9,982 bases of DNA from Neisseriaceae bacterium. GTDB taxonomy: Bacteria; Pseudomonadota; Gammaproteobacteria; Burkholderiales; UBA11063. Location of the stretch: assembly GCA_947441745.1 (NCBI GenBank), contig CANEUJ010000056.1, positions 1-9,982 of the forward strand. The letters run 5' to 3'. This document shows, piece by piece, positions 1 to 7,579 of the stretch. Position 1 is the stretch's first letter, and each line of letters opens with the position of its first letter. The notes under the pieces were generated by a model that saw only the letters and a list, made by a program, of their open reading frames with translations, did no database searches and was not told the DNA's origin. The translations under genes and the position numbers were made by a program.

Positions 1-3000
1 TCCCGCAATATATCAGCCTCCCAAATAGCATCAGATGATGCCAATACATCTTACCAAGGCTCTCAAGCATATAACAGCTCTCTTTATAGTGGTGAAGATG
101 TCAATGGGCAAACAGGTACTTTGAGTCTTGCTCGAAGTTTAATATCTAGTCCTGGCATTAGCAAAGGTATTGATCTTAACTTAAATCTAGTGTATTCTAG
201 CTCAGGTGCTAAAACCGTGGGAGCTTTGGGCTTGGTTAATGGCTGGGACTTACAACTATCCAAAGTAACTGCTACTAACTCTGTCAATATAGATGGTAGT
301 AATTATGCCATTGATAAAACTTGGGTTGATGAAAGTGGTTATCAATCAGGGCTTAAATACATAAACAATAATGCAATTAAATTTAGTAGCTATTCCATAG
401 ATAAATCACTAAACTCTTGCCATACTCCTAATGGTGGCGGTAGTATCATGTATCACTCAATATATCAAGGAGCAAATGGAAGTCACCAGTATTTCGATGA
501 TAATGGCAATCTAGTTGCACGGGATGATAAAGATGGTAACTGTATAAGTTATAGCTATATTGGTGGTAAATTACATACTATAGTTGATAGTTATGGAGTT
601 GCTTATACTTTGAGCATTAGTGATAATGTCTTAACAGTAACATCAGCTACTTCTTTAGGTAATAGAGTTATTAGAGTTAGTATTGGAAGACAAGGAGTAA
701 CATCATATACTGATGCTAGTGGCTATGTTACGACATATGGCTATGATAATAATGGCTTAGTAAATAAAATAACTTCTCCGTCTTTATTGGTAACTAATAT
801 AAGCTATACTACTTTACCATATACTAGCTGTAGTAATGGAGGTGGGACTTTGTATGCGGTGAATAATCTAACTCATAATTCAGCTAATAAGGTAGTACTA
901 AATAGTACGACATATAAGTATGGTGTTGCTACTAATGGAGCTAACTTCACTGGCTTTGGCTTAGGTGGTGGTATTTGTTTAAGTAATAAGAATGATGGTT
1001 TAGCTGAAACTAATAACCCTAACTTAAAATATGATGTAACGGTGATTAAGAATGGGAGTAATAATGCCCCTAGTCAGATAAGTCGTGTTTATTATAACTT
1101 TATACATTTACCTGTAGAACAAGATAACTTAGCTAGTGATACATTTGGTGCTACCATATTATCAAAAGTAAACTATAGCTACAATATTAGTCCTGGTAGC
1201 TCCAAAAGAAGTGCTAGCTTCAGTAGTCCGATAGAAAAGTCTATCTACCAAGGTAATGTAGAGGTTGAAAAGACAAATACAAGCTATGATAAATATAATC
1301 AAGTAACAAGTAGTACTGATACGATACTAATGAATGGAGTATTAACGCCATTTCAAAATACTGTCACGCATTACTTTGATGGTGATTCATATTATCTAGT
1401 ATCAGATACTACCACCACTGACTTAATAAGTCAGGAGACTAAAAAAGAACATAACACTTTAACAGCAGACGGTCATCATATAGCCCAAACTGATACATTT
1501 TATAAAGGTAATGCTTGGAAGACTTTAAACTATGGTTATGATAATAATGGACGCATAACTACTAATACTATGTCATGGTCAGGTAGTGTACCTACAGGTA
1601 GTGCTAAAAGTAGCACTATAAATGATAGCTATAGCTATAGTAATGGTATCTTAACTGACAAACAAACTGATGCACTAAACCATACAACTACAATAGTTAA
1701 GGATACTACATTACCAGGAGCTCCTATCATAAGTAAGACTGATCCCAATGGTAATGTTACAACTTATAAATATGATATAGGTGGACGTCAAAAACAAGTA
1801 ATTACCCCATTAGGTAACTCAACTACTATGAGCTATAGTGTTGCAAGTAGTGGTGGTAGTAATACTGTTACGACAACTGATGCACTGAATCATGCTACAA
1901 CAGTTAGGTATAATGAATTAGGTCAGGTAATGCTAGTTAGTGACAATGGAGATACTGGTAATAATAAAAGCCGTACTATTCAAAGTAATACTTACTATCC
2001 TAATGGTAGTCTTCAAACTACTACAGATAAACTAGGTAATACTACTAGCTATACTTATGACAATCTAGGTCGTCAATTAACAAGTACTGACTCTCTGGGT
2101 AATATAATGAGTACTACTTATGATGATGCTAGTTTAACTAAGCGTGTATTTCTAAATGGTAATAAGCTAAGTAGTGAAACTACTGATGGTATCGGTAATA
2201 CAGTTACTAGTATCTCATATAGTATCCCAACTGTAGCAGATAATGAAGATCATATTATAGAAGTACATAACAGCTATAATGGCTTAAAAGAAAAGCTAAT
2301 TTCTACTACTATTGCTGGTGGTAGCTTAATAAAACAAACTAACAATACTTATAATGGTGATGGAGATATTGAAGTAGCTAATGATAACTTATCAAACCCC
2401 TCAAGTAGTAGTGGTAGTAGTATTAATAGCTCCTACAATGACAACTCTCAAGTAGACTCAAGTAGCATCAAAGATTTATTGGGTAAGCCATTAACTATAA
2501 ATACGCTAGTAAATGGTGATACTACTAATAATAGCTACACTAATGAGTATGATGCTACAGGACTATTAAAAACTAGTAAAAACACCATGGGTACTAAGAC
2601 TATGACATACTATCCAAATGGTAGTATTAAAACCCTACTAACTAACTATGATAACACTACTACTGAGTATAGCTATGATGCTGATGGAAATGAAGTATCC
2701 CAAACAAAAGCTGGGGTTACTATTACTAAGGGATATGATGCCAATCATAATCTAACTAGTATCAGTAACTCAGGTACACCTAAGAGTAGTAATGTACACT
2801 ATAAGTATACCAATACTAATTTATTGACTAATGTAATCTATCCTGATGGTAAGAGTGTAACTTACACCTACTATGATAATGGGCTACTAAAGAGTAAGAC
2901 CAATGCTTTAGGAGTTACTACTAACTATGTAGAAGATAGCCAAGGGCGGATAGAAAGTATGAGCACTTTGGGTAGTACAATACGCTATCGTTATGATGAT

Positions 3001-4686
3001 ATCAAGCAAAATGCTGGAAAGAAAGGAATGTTACAAAGTACTACTCTTACAAATAGCTCAGGTACTAAAACCATCCATACCTACACCTATGATGGCTTTG
3101 GTGGCATAGCAAGTGATACTACTAATGAAGCAGGTAATACAACTACTGTAACTTATCAGAAGGATGCACAACAAAGAACCATTGGAGAGACAATCACAAG
3201 TAAGCACGCAAGTAAAAACTTGAATCTCACTAAAACCTATCAATACGATAGTATGAGTCGCTTGAAACAATCAACAACCGTATATGCTAATTCTAATGAA
3301 TCAGTAACTGAAGTCTATAGTTATGACAAGGATAGTAATATAAAAAGCTATACCACTAATGAATCAACGATTAACTACACTTATAATGACAAGGATCAAT
3401 TAATTCTAGTTAATATGGAGAGTATAAGCTATGACAATGCAGGTAATATGACTCATGATGATAAAGGTAATATCTATAGCTATAATAGCCAAAACCAATT
3501 AGTATCGGTAAGAGATAGTCATAATCAACTACTTAGTAGTTATGATTATTATGCTGATGGATTACTCAAAACCAAACAAGCACAAGATAATAGCACGCTT
3601 AACTTTTATTATGATAATGGTCATATTGATGGGATTAAGAGTAGTAAGTTATCAAGCACCAACTTTATGTTAAATAACAGAGGTAGTGTCATAGCTTCAT
3701 TTGATAGTAATGGTAGCAATAGTTATCTAACTGCGGGTAATTCTACTATTGGGATGTTTGATGAGTCAGGAGGGGTAAGTAATAGCTATAGCTATACTGG
3801 CTATGGCTCGATAATGAATGAAGATGCTACTACCTCGCCAAGTAAGAGTCTACTATGGGATGGGGAATATAACGACACTGATACTGGCTTAGTATATCTA
3901 AGAGCAAGGTTTTATAGTCCGACATTAATGAGGTTTATTAATGCGGATACCATAAATGTAGCTAATCTATATAACTTTGGTAATGGAGATCCTATTGACA
4001 ATCTAGATCCAAGTGGGCACTTCTCAATTCCTGAGTTTATGAAATTGTCAAATCTAACAACATATGTAGCAGATTTATTTCTTGTGGCAGTAGCAGTAGG
4101 AACTGTTATGGGATCTGGTGGATTAGCTTTAAGTGGTATTGGAATAGCAAATGTAATCGCAGGAGCTTTTGGAGCTACTTCTGCAACAACCCGTTTGATA
4201 GGCAACAAAACTGGAAATCAAACATTAAAAGATATCTCATCTATAGGTACTGAAGCTGGATTAACAATTTTTGCTGGAAGTTTTTTAAAATTTTCTGCTG
4301 GATATATTCCATGCTTTGGTGGAAGAGCAGCAGCAAGTATTGCACCACTAATTGAAGATGGTACTTCTACTGCAGCAAGAACTGCAACGATGGCGATGGA
4401 CACAAGTCAAGGAGTTGCCTCACAACCAAGTGTCATTCTAGCCGATACCCCAGTAGAGCCTATTCTAGCTGATACTCCAGTAGAGCCTAATGTAACTCAA
4501 CCAGCTTCAAGAAGATCTCTTCTTCCTGAGAATATTTATTCATCAGAAAACATGGACAAAATGAAAGCAAGTAGGGAGGCTTTTAGACAGAGGAGGACAA
4601 TGCATAATCCTAACATGCTAGAGATCACAGATTTTCCGAGTATAAGTAGTTTAGCTAGTAGTAGCGTAACACCTTTTCTAGAATAG
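1..4686 (+). CDS. Rhs/YD-repeat protein with variable C-terminal region (5' partial)
   Basis: The frame is open from base 1 to a TAG at 4684-4686 (1561 codons visible), so the start lies upstream; the TTG at 121 is an internal Leu codon. Residues about 40-95 resemble the start of the Rhs/SpvB-like shell (GQTG, then a beta-rich run ending NGWDL). From about residue 230 there are many YD-type repeats, such as YGYDNNG, YKYDIGGR, YTYDNLGR and YSYDADGN. The Rhs-associated core (YLRARFYSP, RFINAD, DPSGH) ends at residue 1340, followed by a 221-residue tail. The family forms a hollow beta-cage that encloses a C-terminal effector, usually released by self-cleavage at the core; delivery can be by type VI secretion or Tc-like routes. 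The N-terminus is missing, so neither secretion route nor PAAR domain can be judged. Composition is very rich in Ser, Thr, Asn and Tyr and poor in Cys. Family assignment is secure; toxin activity is not shown. Confidence 0.95.
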   Translation, partial: SRNISASQIASDDANTSYQGSQAYNSSLYSGEDVNGQTGTLSLARSLISSPGISKGIDLNLNLVYSSSGAKTVGALGLVNGWDLQLSKVTATNSVNIDGSNYAIDKTWVDESGYQSGLKYINNNAIKFSSYSIDKSLNSCHTPNGGGSIMYHSIYQGANGSHQYFDDNGNLVARDDKDGNCISYSYIGGKLHTIVDSYGVAYTLSISDNVLTVTSATSLGNRVIRVSIGRQGVTSYTDASGYVTTYGYDNNGLVNKITSPSLLVTNISYTTLPYTSCSNGGGTLYAVNNLTHNSANKVVLNSTTYKYGVATNGANFTGFGLGGGICLSNKNDGLAETNNPNLKYDVTVIKNGSNNAPSQISRVYYNFIHLPVEQDNLASDTFGATILSKVNYSYNISPGSSKRSASFSSPIEKSIYQGNVEVEKTNTSYDKYNQVTSSTDTILMNGVLTPFQNTVTHYFDGDSYYLVSDTTTTDLISQETKKEHNTLTADGHHIAQTDTFYKGNAWKTLNYGYDNNGRITTNTMSWSGSVPTGSAKSSTINDSYSYSNGILTDKQTDALNHTTTIVKDTTLPGAPIISKTDPNGNVTTYKYDIGGRQKQVITPLGNSTTMSYSVASSGGSNTVTTTDALNHATTVRYNELGQVMLVSDNGDTGNNKSRTIQSNTYYPNGSLQTTTDKLGNTTSYTYDNLGRQLTSTDSLGNIMSTTYDDASLTKRVFLNGNKLSSETTDGIGNTVTSISYSIPTVADNEDHIIEVHNSYNGLKEKLISTTIAGGSLIKQTNNTYNGDGDIEVANDNLSNPSSSSGSSINSSYNDNSQVDSSSIKDLLGKPLTINTLVNGDTTNNSYTNEYDATGLLKTSKNTMGTKTMTYYPNGSIKTLLTNYDNTTTEYSYDADGNEVSQTKAGVTITKGYDANHNLTSISNSGTPKSSNVHYKYTNTNLLTNVIYPDGKSVTYTYYDNGLLKSKTNALGVTTNYVEDSQGRIESMSTLGSTIRYRYDDIKQNAGKKGMLQSTTLTNSSGTKTIHTYTYDGFGGIASDTTNEAGNTTTVTYQKDAQQRTIGETITSKHASKNLNLTKTYQYDSMSRLKQSTTVYANSNESVTEVYSYDKDSNIKSYTTNESTINYTYNDKDQLILVNMESISYDNAGNMTHDDKGNIYSYNSQNQLVSVRDSHNQLLSSYDYYADGLLKTKQAQDNSTLNFYYDNGHIDGIKSSKLSSTNFMLNNRGSVIASFDSNGSNSYLTAGNSTIGMFDESGGVSNSYSYTGYGSIMNEDATTSPSKSLLWDGEYNDTDTGLVYLRARFYSPTLMRFINADTINVANLYNFGNGDPIDNLDPSGHFSIPEFMKLSNLTTYVADLFLVAVAVGTVMGSGGLALSGIGIANVIAGAFGATSATTRLIGNKTGNQTLKDISSIGTEAGLTIFAGSFLKFSAGYIPCFGGRAAASIAPLIEDGTSTAARTATMAMDTSQGVASQPSVILADTPVEPILADTPVEPNVTQPASRRSLLPENIYSSENMDKMKASREAFRQRRTMHNPNMLEITDFPSISSLASSSVTPFLE
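3895..4020 (+). other. Rhs-associated core domain with presumed self-cleavage site
   Basis: This part of the Rhs gene encodes the conserved core: YLRARFYSP, then RFINAD, then NLYNFGNGDPIDNLDPSGH. The order matches the canonical Rhs core (GRF...DPxG...NLYxY...NP...DPxGL). The two Asp positions linked to aspartyl self-proteolysis in Rhs and TccC-type proteins appear conserved, as the Asp of NAD and the Asp of LDPSG. The first DPxG is reduced to ADT, and the final site reads DPSGH where DPxGL is usual, so cleavage would fall after His at residue 1340. Cleavage is inferred from the family. Confidence 0.88.
4021..4683 (+). other. Variable C-terminal region of the Rhs protein, function unknown
   Basis: These 221 residues after the core are the usual position of an Rhs effector. 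I do not recognise a toxin fold or catalytic motif. Residues about 1358-1392 form a Gly/Ala-rich hydrophobic stretch (LFLVAVAVGTVMGSG, then GIGIANVIAGAFGA) that could be one or two membrane-inserting helices. A second mildly hydrophobic patch contains YIPCFGG. Next comes a Pro-containing linker with a duplicated nine-residue unit (ILADTPVEP twice), then a charged segment (MDKMKASREAFRQRR) and a Ser-rich end. Codon choice differs from the shell: Gly is mostly GGA here and mostly GGT upstream, and TCA/TCT Ser codons are commoner. A membrane-active effector, a transport-assisting region plus effector, or a degenerate tail are all possible. Confidence 0.6.
4435..4488 (+). repeat. 27-bp tandem duplication inside the Rhs C-terminal region
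   Basis: Two adjacent 27-bp copies (4435-4461 and 4462-4488) each encode ILADTPVEP. They match at 25 of 27 positions. Both differences are C-to-T at third codon positions (GCC/GCT Ala and ACC/ACT Thr), so the peptide is identical. The unit keeps the frame and lies in a Pro/Glu-containing linker between the hydrophobic part and the charged tail. Confidence 0.93.
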
Positions 4687-4695
4687 AAAAACTAT

Positions 4696-4739
4696 AAATA
4701 TTTAATGCCACAGTTTTTTATCTGTGGCATTAAATATTT
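4696..4739. terminator. Bidirectional intrinsic terminator between rhs and rpoD
   Basis: There is a perfect 18-bp inverted repeat. The left arm, 4696-4713, reads AAATATTTAATGCCACAG; the right arm, 4722-4739, is its exact complement; the loop is the 8 bases TTTTTTAT. It starts 9 bases after the Rhs stop and ends 52 bases before the end of rpoD. On the plus strand the stem ends in a short T run (4737-4740). On the minus strand the transcript leaving the hairpin reads TATAGTTTTT. The GC-rich core is only about 6 bp, so strength is uncertain, but the location between converging genes fits a shared terminator. Confidence 0.82.
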
Positions 4740-4791
4740 TGTATAATAATAAATCTAGGATAACACCCAAAAATAATATTAAATGCTCTGG

Positions 4792-6954
4792 TTAAATTTC
4801 GTCAGAATCTTCAAAATACATATCATCACCTTCCTCAACACTCTCTAAATCAAGACTTTCTAATTGAGCAAAACTATCTAGGAAGCTTTTTAGTTTATCA
4901 GCACGGTTTGGCTGACGAAGCTTACGAATTGCTTTGGCTTCTATCTGACGTATTCGCTCACGTGTAACATCAAACTGACGCCCAACTTCTTCTAATGTAT
5001 GATCCGTAAGAGTATCAATTCCAAAACGCATACATAACACCTTCGCCTCACGAGGAGACAATGTATCTAAAACTTCACGCACGGTCTTTTTAAGACTATA
5101 ATCAATACCATGATCCGCTGGAATAACAGTTGATTTATCTTCAATAAAATCACCAAAGCTAGTATCATCTTCATCTCCAATTGGTGCATCCATAGAGATC
5201 GAATCATGGGCAACTTGATAGATTTTACGAACCTTCTCTTCACTAATTTCCATCCGCATAGCTAACTCTTTCGTAAGTGGCTCACCAGATTTTTCTTGTA
5301 ATAGTTTACGGTGCTCTTTACTCATACGATTGATAGTTTCTATCATATGAACTGGTATCCGAATAGTACGCCCTTGATCTGCTATAGCACGAGTGATAGC
5401 TTGTCTAATCCACCATGTTGCATAGGTGGAAAATTTGTAGCCCTTACGATATTGAAATTTATCAATAGCCTTTATCAGACCAATATTACCCTCTTGAATT
5501 AGATCTAAGAAATGTAACCCACGGTTAGTGTATTTCTTGGCAATCGAAATAACCAAGCGTAAATTTGATTCAACCATCTCAGTACGGGCTTTTTTCTGCT
5601 CACGTTCTGCTTTTTGTAATTGCTTAAATAGGTTTTTAATTACTTCAACACTAATACTCAAATCAGCCTCAACTAATTTAATCTTTTCTTGTTTTTCTAC
5701 AATATCATACTTCAGACGGTTAAATACATCAGCATATTTTTTGCTTGGAACGTGTTTATCAACCCATGTTGTTTCATTATTAATAAACTCTTTTCTGAAT
5801 TTATCCTCTGGTATTTTGATAATATCACAAGCAATATGAAAAATCTCATTCTCATACTCTTTGATTTGACGATGTCCATGTCTTAAAATATCACAAAACG
5901 CTTCAATTTGTTTATTAGTAAATCTAATTTTTTCTAATAATGCTGTAATATCAACCAAAACCAAACGATACTCATCTGAATCAGTAGTGTGTTTTTTAAT
6001 GATTTTGTTTTGTTTATCAACTAATTTATTAAAATCCTTAAAGAAATCAGCAGTTCTTTGCTTTAGCTTCTCTAATTGTTCTCTTGATATCTGCTCATCA
6101 TCATCATCACTTAAACTCTGCGGAATCAGATCTTCAGGCTGAATAGGATCATTGCCAAGATCTTCATCAATAAACTCATCAATAAAGTTTTCTATTTTAA
6201 ATCTACCAGCAAGAACATCTTCATATACACGTGAAATGTCATTAATAATCTTGGGGCAGTCAGCAATGGCTGAAATCATAGATTTAATACTATTTTCTAA
6301 TTTACGTGCTATCTCAGCTTCATCTGTTTTATCAAGCAAGTCATAGGTACCAATTTCACGCATATACATACGAACGGGATCAGTTGTGCGTCCAAACTCA
6401 TTAGCTGATGTGGTACTTGCTAAAATCTTTTCAGCTTCTTCTACCGCATACTCATCATCATCAACTGTAGCTGATGATGTACCTGATAATAACAACTCTT
6501 CACGACTAGGCTCGTATTCAAATACTTTAATACCAATAGTCTCAATCATCATAATAATCTGGTCAATTACTTCGGGATCCGTAATATGGTCAGGTAGATT
6601 ATCATTAATTTCAGAATTTGTTACATAGCCTCGCTCTTTACCCTTGCCTAGCAGATATCGTAGCTTTCTTTTTTGCTCTTCAAGCTTATTTAACTCATCA
6701 ACAGATAAATTTTCAGCACCAGAACTAACCAATCTCATTAATTTATTTACATCATTATGTGCTGTACCATCTTCTTTACCACTCTTCTTACCTTTGGCAC
6801 GACGATGCTTCCCACGCTCTAGCTCGTCTCCAGATCTATTATTATCAAAATCATGTTCTAATTTAGTACCACCACGTGCGGAACTCTTTGACTTAGCAAT
6901 TGTAGTCTTTGGTTTTGTAACCAACAAATTTTCAGTAGAAGGTTTTTTTGTCAT
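4792..6954 (-). CDS. rpoD: RNA polymerase primary sigma factor (sigma-70, RpoD)
   Basis: The product directs core RNA polymerase to housekeeping promoters. Visible parts in order: a Lys/Arg-rich N-terminal extension (1-89, e.g. GKHRRAKGKKSGK at 48-60); region 1.1 (about 90-150, LLGKGKERGYVTNSEINDNL); region 1.2 (GRTTDPVRMYMREIG from 188); a non-conserved region with an acidic DDDDE run (about 221-455); region 2 (NLRLVISIAKKYTNRGL, DLIQEGNIGL, YKFSTYATWWIRQAITRAI); region 3 (IRIPVHMIETINR onward); and region 4 with the helix-turn-helix DHTLEEVGRQFDVTRERIRQ at 651-670. An acidic 26-residue tail follows. At 720 residues it is about 107 longer than E. coli RpoD. The ATG is supported by AAGGA six bases upstream, and the next in-frame Met (residue 73) has no visible ribosome site. 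It sits last in the cluster, 42 bases after pgsA, not beside rpsU-dnaG as in E. coli. Confidence 0.98.
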   Translation of the reverse strand: MTKKPSTENLLVTKPKTTIAKSKSSARGGTKLEHDFDNNRSGDELERGKHRRAKGKKSGKEDGTAHNDVNKLMRLVSSGAENLSVDELNKLEEQKRKLRYLLGKGKERGYVTNSEINDNLPDHITDPEVIDQIIMMIETIGIKVFEYEPSREELLLSGTSSATVDDDEYAVEEAEKILASTTSANEFGRTTDPVRMYMREIGTYDLLDKTDEAEIARKLENSIKSMISAIADCPKIINDISRVYEDVLAGRFKIENFIDEFIDEDLGNDPIQPEDLIPQSLSDDDDEQISREQLEKLKQRTADFFKDFNKLVDKQNKIIKKHTTDSDEYRLVLVDITALLEKIRFTNKQIEAFCDILRHGHRQIKEYENEIFHIACDIIKIPEDKFRKEFINNETTWVDKHVPSKKYADVFNRLKYDIVEKQEKIKLVEADLSISVEVIKNLFKQLQKAEREQKKARTEMVESNLRLVISIAKKYTNRGLHFLDLIQEGNIGLIKAIDKFQYRKGYKFSTYATWWIRQAITRAIADQGRTIRIPVHMIETINRMSKEHRKLLQEKSGEPLTKELAMRMEISEEKVRKIYQVAHDSISMDAPIGDEDDTSFGDFIEDKSTVIPADHGIDYSLKKTVREVLDTLSPREAKVLCMRFGIDTLTDHTLEEVGRQFDVTRERIRQIEAKAIRKLRQPNRADKLKSFLDSFAQLESLDLESVEEGDDMYFEDSDEI

Positions 6955-6960
6955 TTAGTT

Positions 6961-6965
6961 TCCTT
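6961..6965 (-). promoter_or_regulatory. Ribosome binding site of rpoD
   Basis: On the minus strand the sequence is AAGGA followed by AACTAA and then the ATG, a good Shine-Dalgarno match at six-base spacing. It fixes the start at 6954 and so supports translation of the basic N-terminal extension. The site lies within the palindrome CCTTAAGG (6962-6969). Confidence 0.75.
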
Positions 6966-6971
6966 AAGGGT

Positions 6972-6996
6972 TATCGCAAAGCTTATGCTATCGCAA
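6972..6996 (-). repeat. Short direct repeat TTGCGATA between pgsA and rpoD
   Basis: On the minus strand TTGCGATA occurs at 6996-6989 and again at 6979-6972, 17 bases start to start, with GCATAAGCT between. The pair begins immediately after the pgsA stop codon and ends just before the rpoD ribosome site. It could be a paired protein-binding site or a chance repeat. I see no convincing -35/-10 pair here. Confidence 0.35.
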
Positions 6997-7560
6997 TTAA
7001 AAGTGTTTTTTTGCTTGTTTCAAATAATAAAACATAGAAATAACCGTTATAACTACGGCTAAAAGCATAAAAAAATTACCAATATAATTAGTATTTATGA
7101 AGTTACCATGATAATCAAATAATAAAAGTGCAATCGCAAACATCTGTAAACTGGTTTTTAATTTACCAACATAAGCAACAGCTACACTTGCAGTATCGCC
7201 AAGCTTAGCCATCCACTCTCTTAAAGCAGATACCGCAATTTCACGGATTATTATAATAATTGCCGCAACCACAAAAGTTCTTTGCATATTTACAAGCAAA
7301 ACCAAACTAGCCGCAACAATAGCCTTATCCGCAACTGGATCTAAAAAAGCCCCAAACGAGGTTTCTTGTTTAAGTAACCGTGCCAAATATCCATCAAGAT
7401 AATCAGTAAAAGCTGCAAAAACAAATATAATAGTAGCTAACCAGTTTTTATGGGTCATATTAAGCCATATATCTGGTAAATAATAAATACCTATAAAAAT
7501 AGGTACTAAGAATACTCGTATCCACGTCAGTAAAAGAGGGATTGTCATTTTTTTTAACAT
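6997..7560 (-). CDS. pgsA: CDP-diacylglycerol-glycerol-3-phosphate 3-phosphatidyltransferase (PgsA)
   Basis: This inner-membrane enzyme makes phosphatidylglycerophosphate from CDP-diacylglycerol and glycerol 3-phosphate, the committed step to phosphatidylglycerol and cardiolipin. The full CDP-alcohol phosphotransferase signature is present: D53, D56-G57, A60-R61, G70, D74 and D78 (DYLDGYLAR, then GAFLDPVADK), with the four Asp residues that bind metal and substrate. The N-terminus (IPLLLTWIRVFLVPIF) matches the E. coli enzyme closely, and several hydrophobic helices follow, ending in a basic QAKKHF tail. At 187 residues the length is normal. A GAAG at 7570-7573 lies nine bases before the ATG; a start at Met5 is possible but lacks its own ribosome site. 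It follows uvrC by 19 bases, the same order as in E. coli. Confidence 0.96.
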   Translation of the reverse strand: MLKKMTIPLLLTWIRVFLVPIFIGIYYLPDIWLNMTHKNWLATIIFVFAAFTDYLDGYLARLLKQETSFGAFLDPVADKAIVAASLVLLVNMQRTFVVAAIIIIIREIAVSALREWMAKLGDTASVAVAYVGKLKTSLQMFAIALLLFDYHGNFINTNYIGNFFMLLAVVITVISMFYYLKQAKKHF

Positions 7561-7579
7561 TATTTAATACTTCAAAATG

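Noticed and set aside
121..123. TTG as the start of the Rhs gene
   Set aside because: The frame is open upstream to base 1, the upstream codons continue the same Ser/Asn-rich composition, and no ribosome site precedes it. The gene is 5' truncated by the window.
84..287. Minus-strand open frame opposite the Rhs shell, and similar ones at 3058-3270, 3912-4208 and 4218-4403
   Set aside because: They lie wholly inside the Rhs coding sequence, show no recognisable family, and reflect few antisense stops in a repetitive low-GC gene. The two opposite the tail (3912-4403) were considered as an antisense immunity gene but have nothing to support it.
1624..3800. Recurring DNA words such as AGCTATAG in the Rhs gene as a possible uptake or regulatory motif
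   Set aside because: They arise from repeated Ser-Tyr and Tyr-Asp/Asn-Gly codons of the YD repeats and stay in frame, so protein repetition explains them.
5311..6958. Plus-strand open frames of 63-104 codons across rpoD
   Set aside because: They are antisense shadows of the well-supported rpoD, rich in Ser/Leu/Phe as expected from antisense reading, with no family resemblance.
6966..6996. A sigma-70 promoter for rpoD in the pgsA-rpoD gap
   Set aside because: TTGCGA and GATAAC are only 15 bases apart and both match weakly; an internal promoter in pgsA is equally possible.
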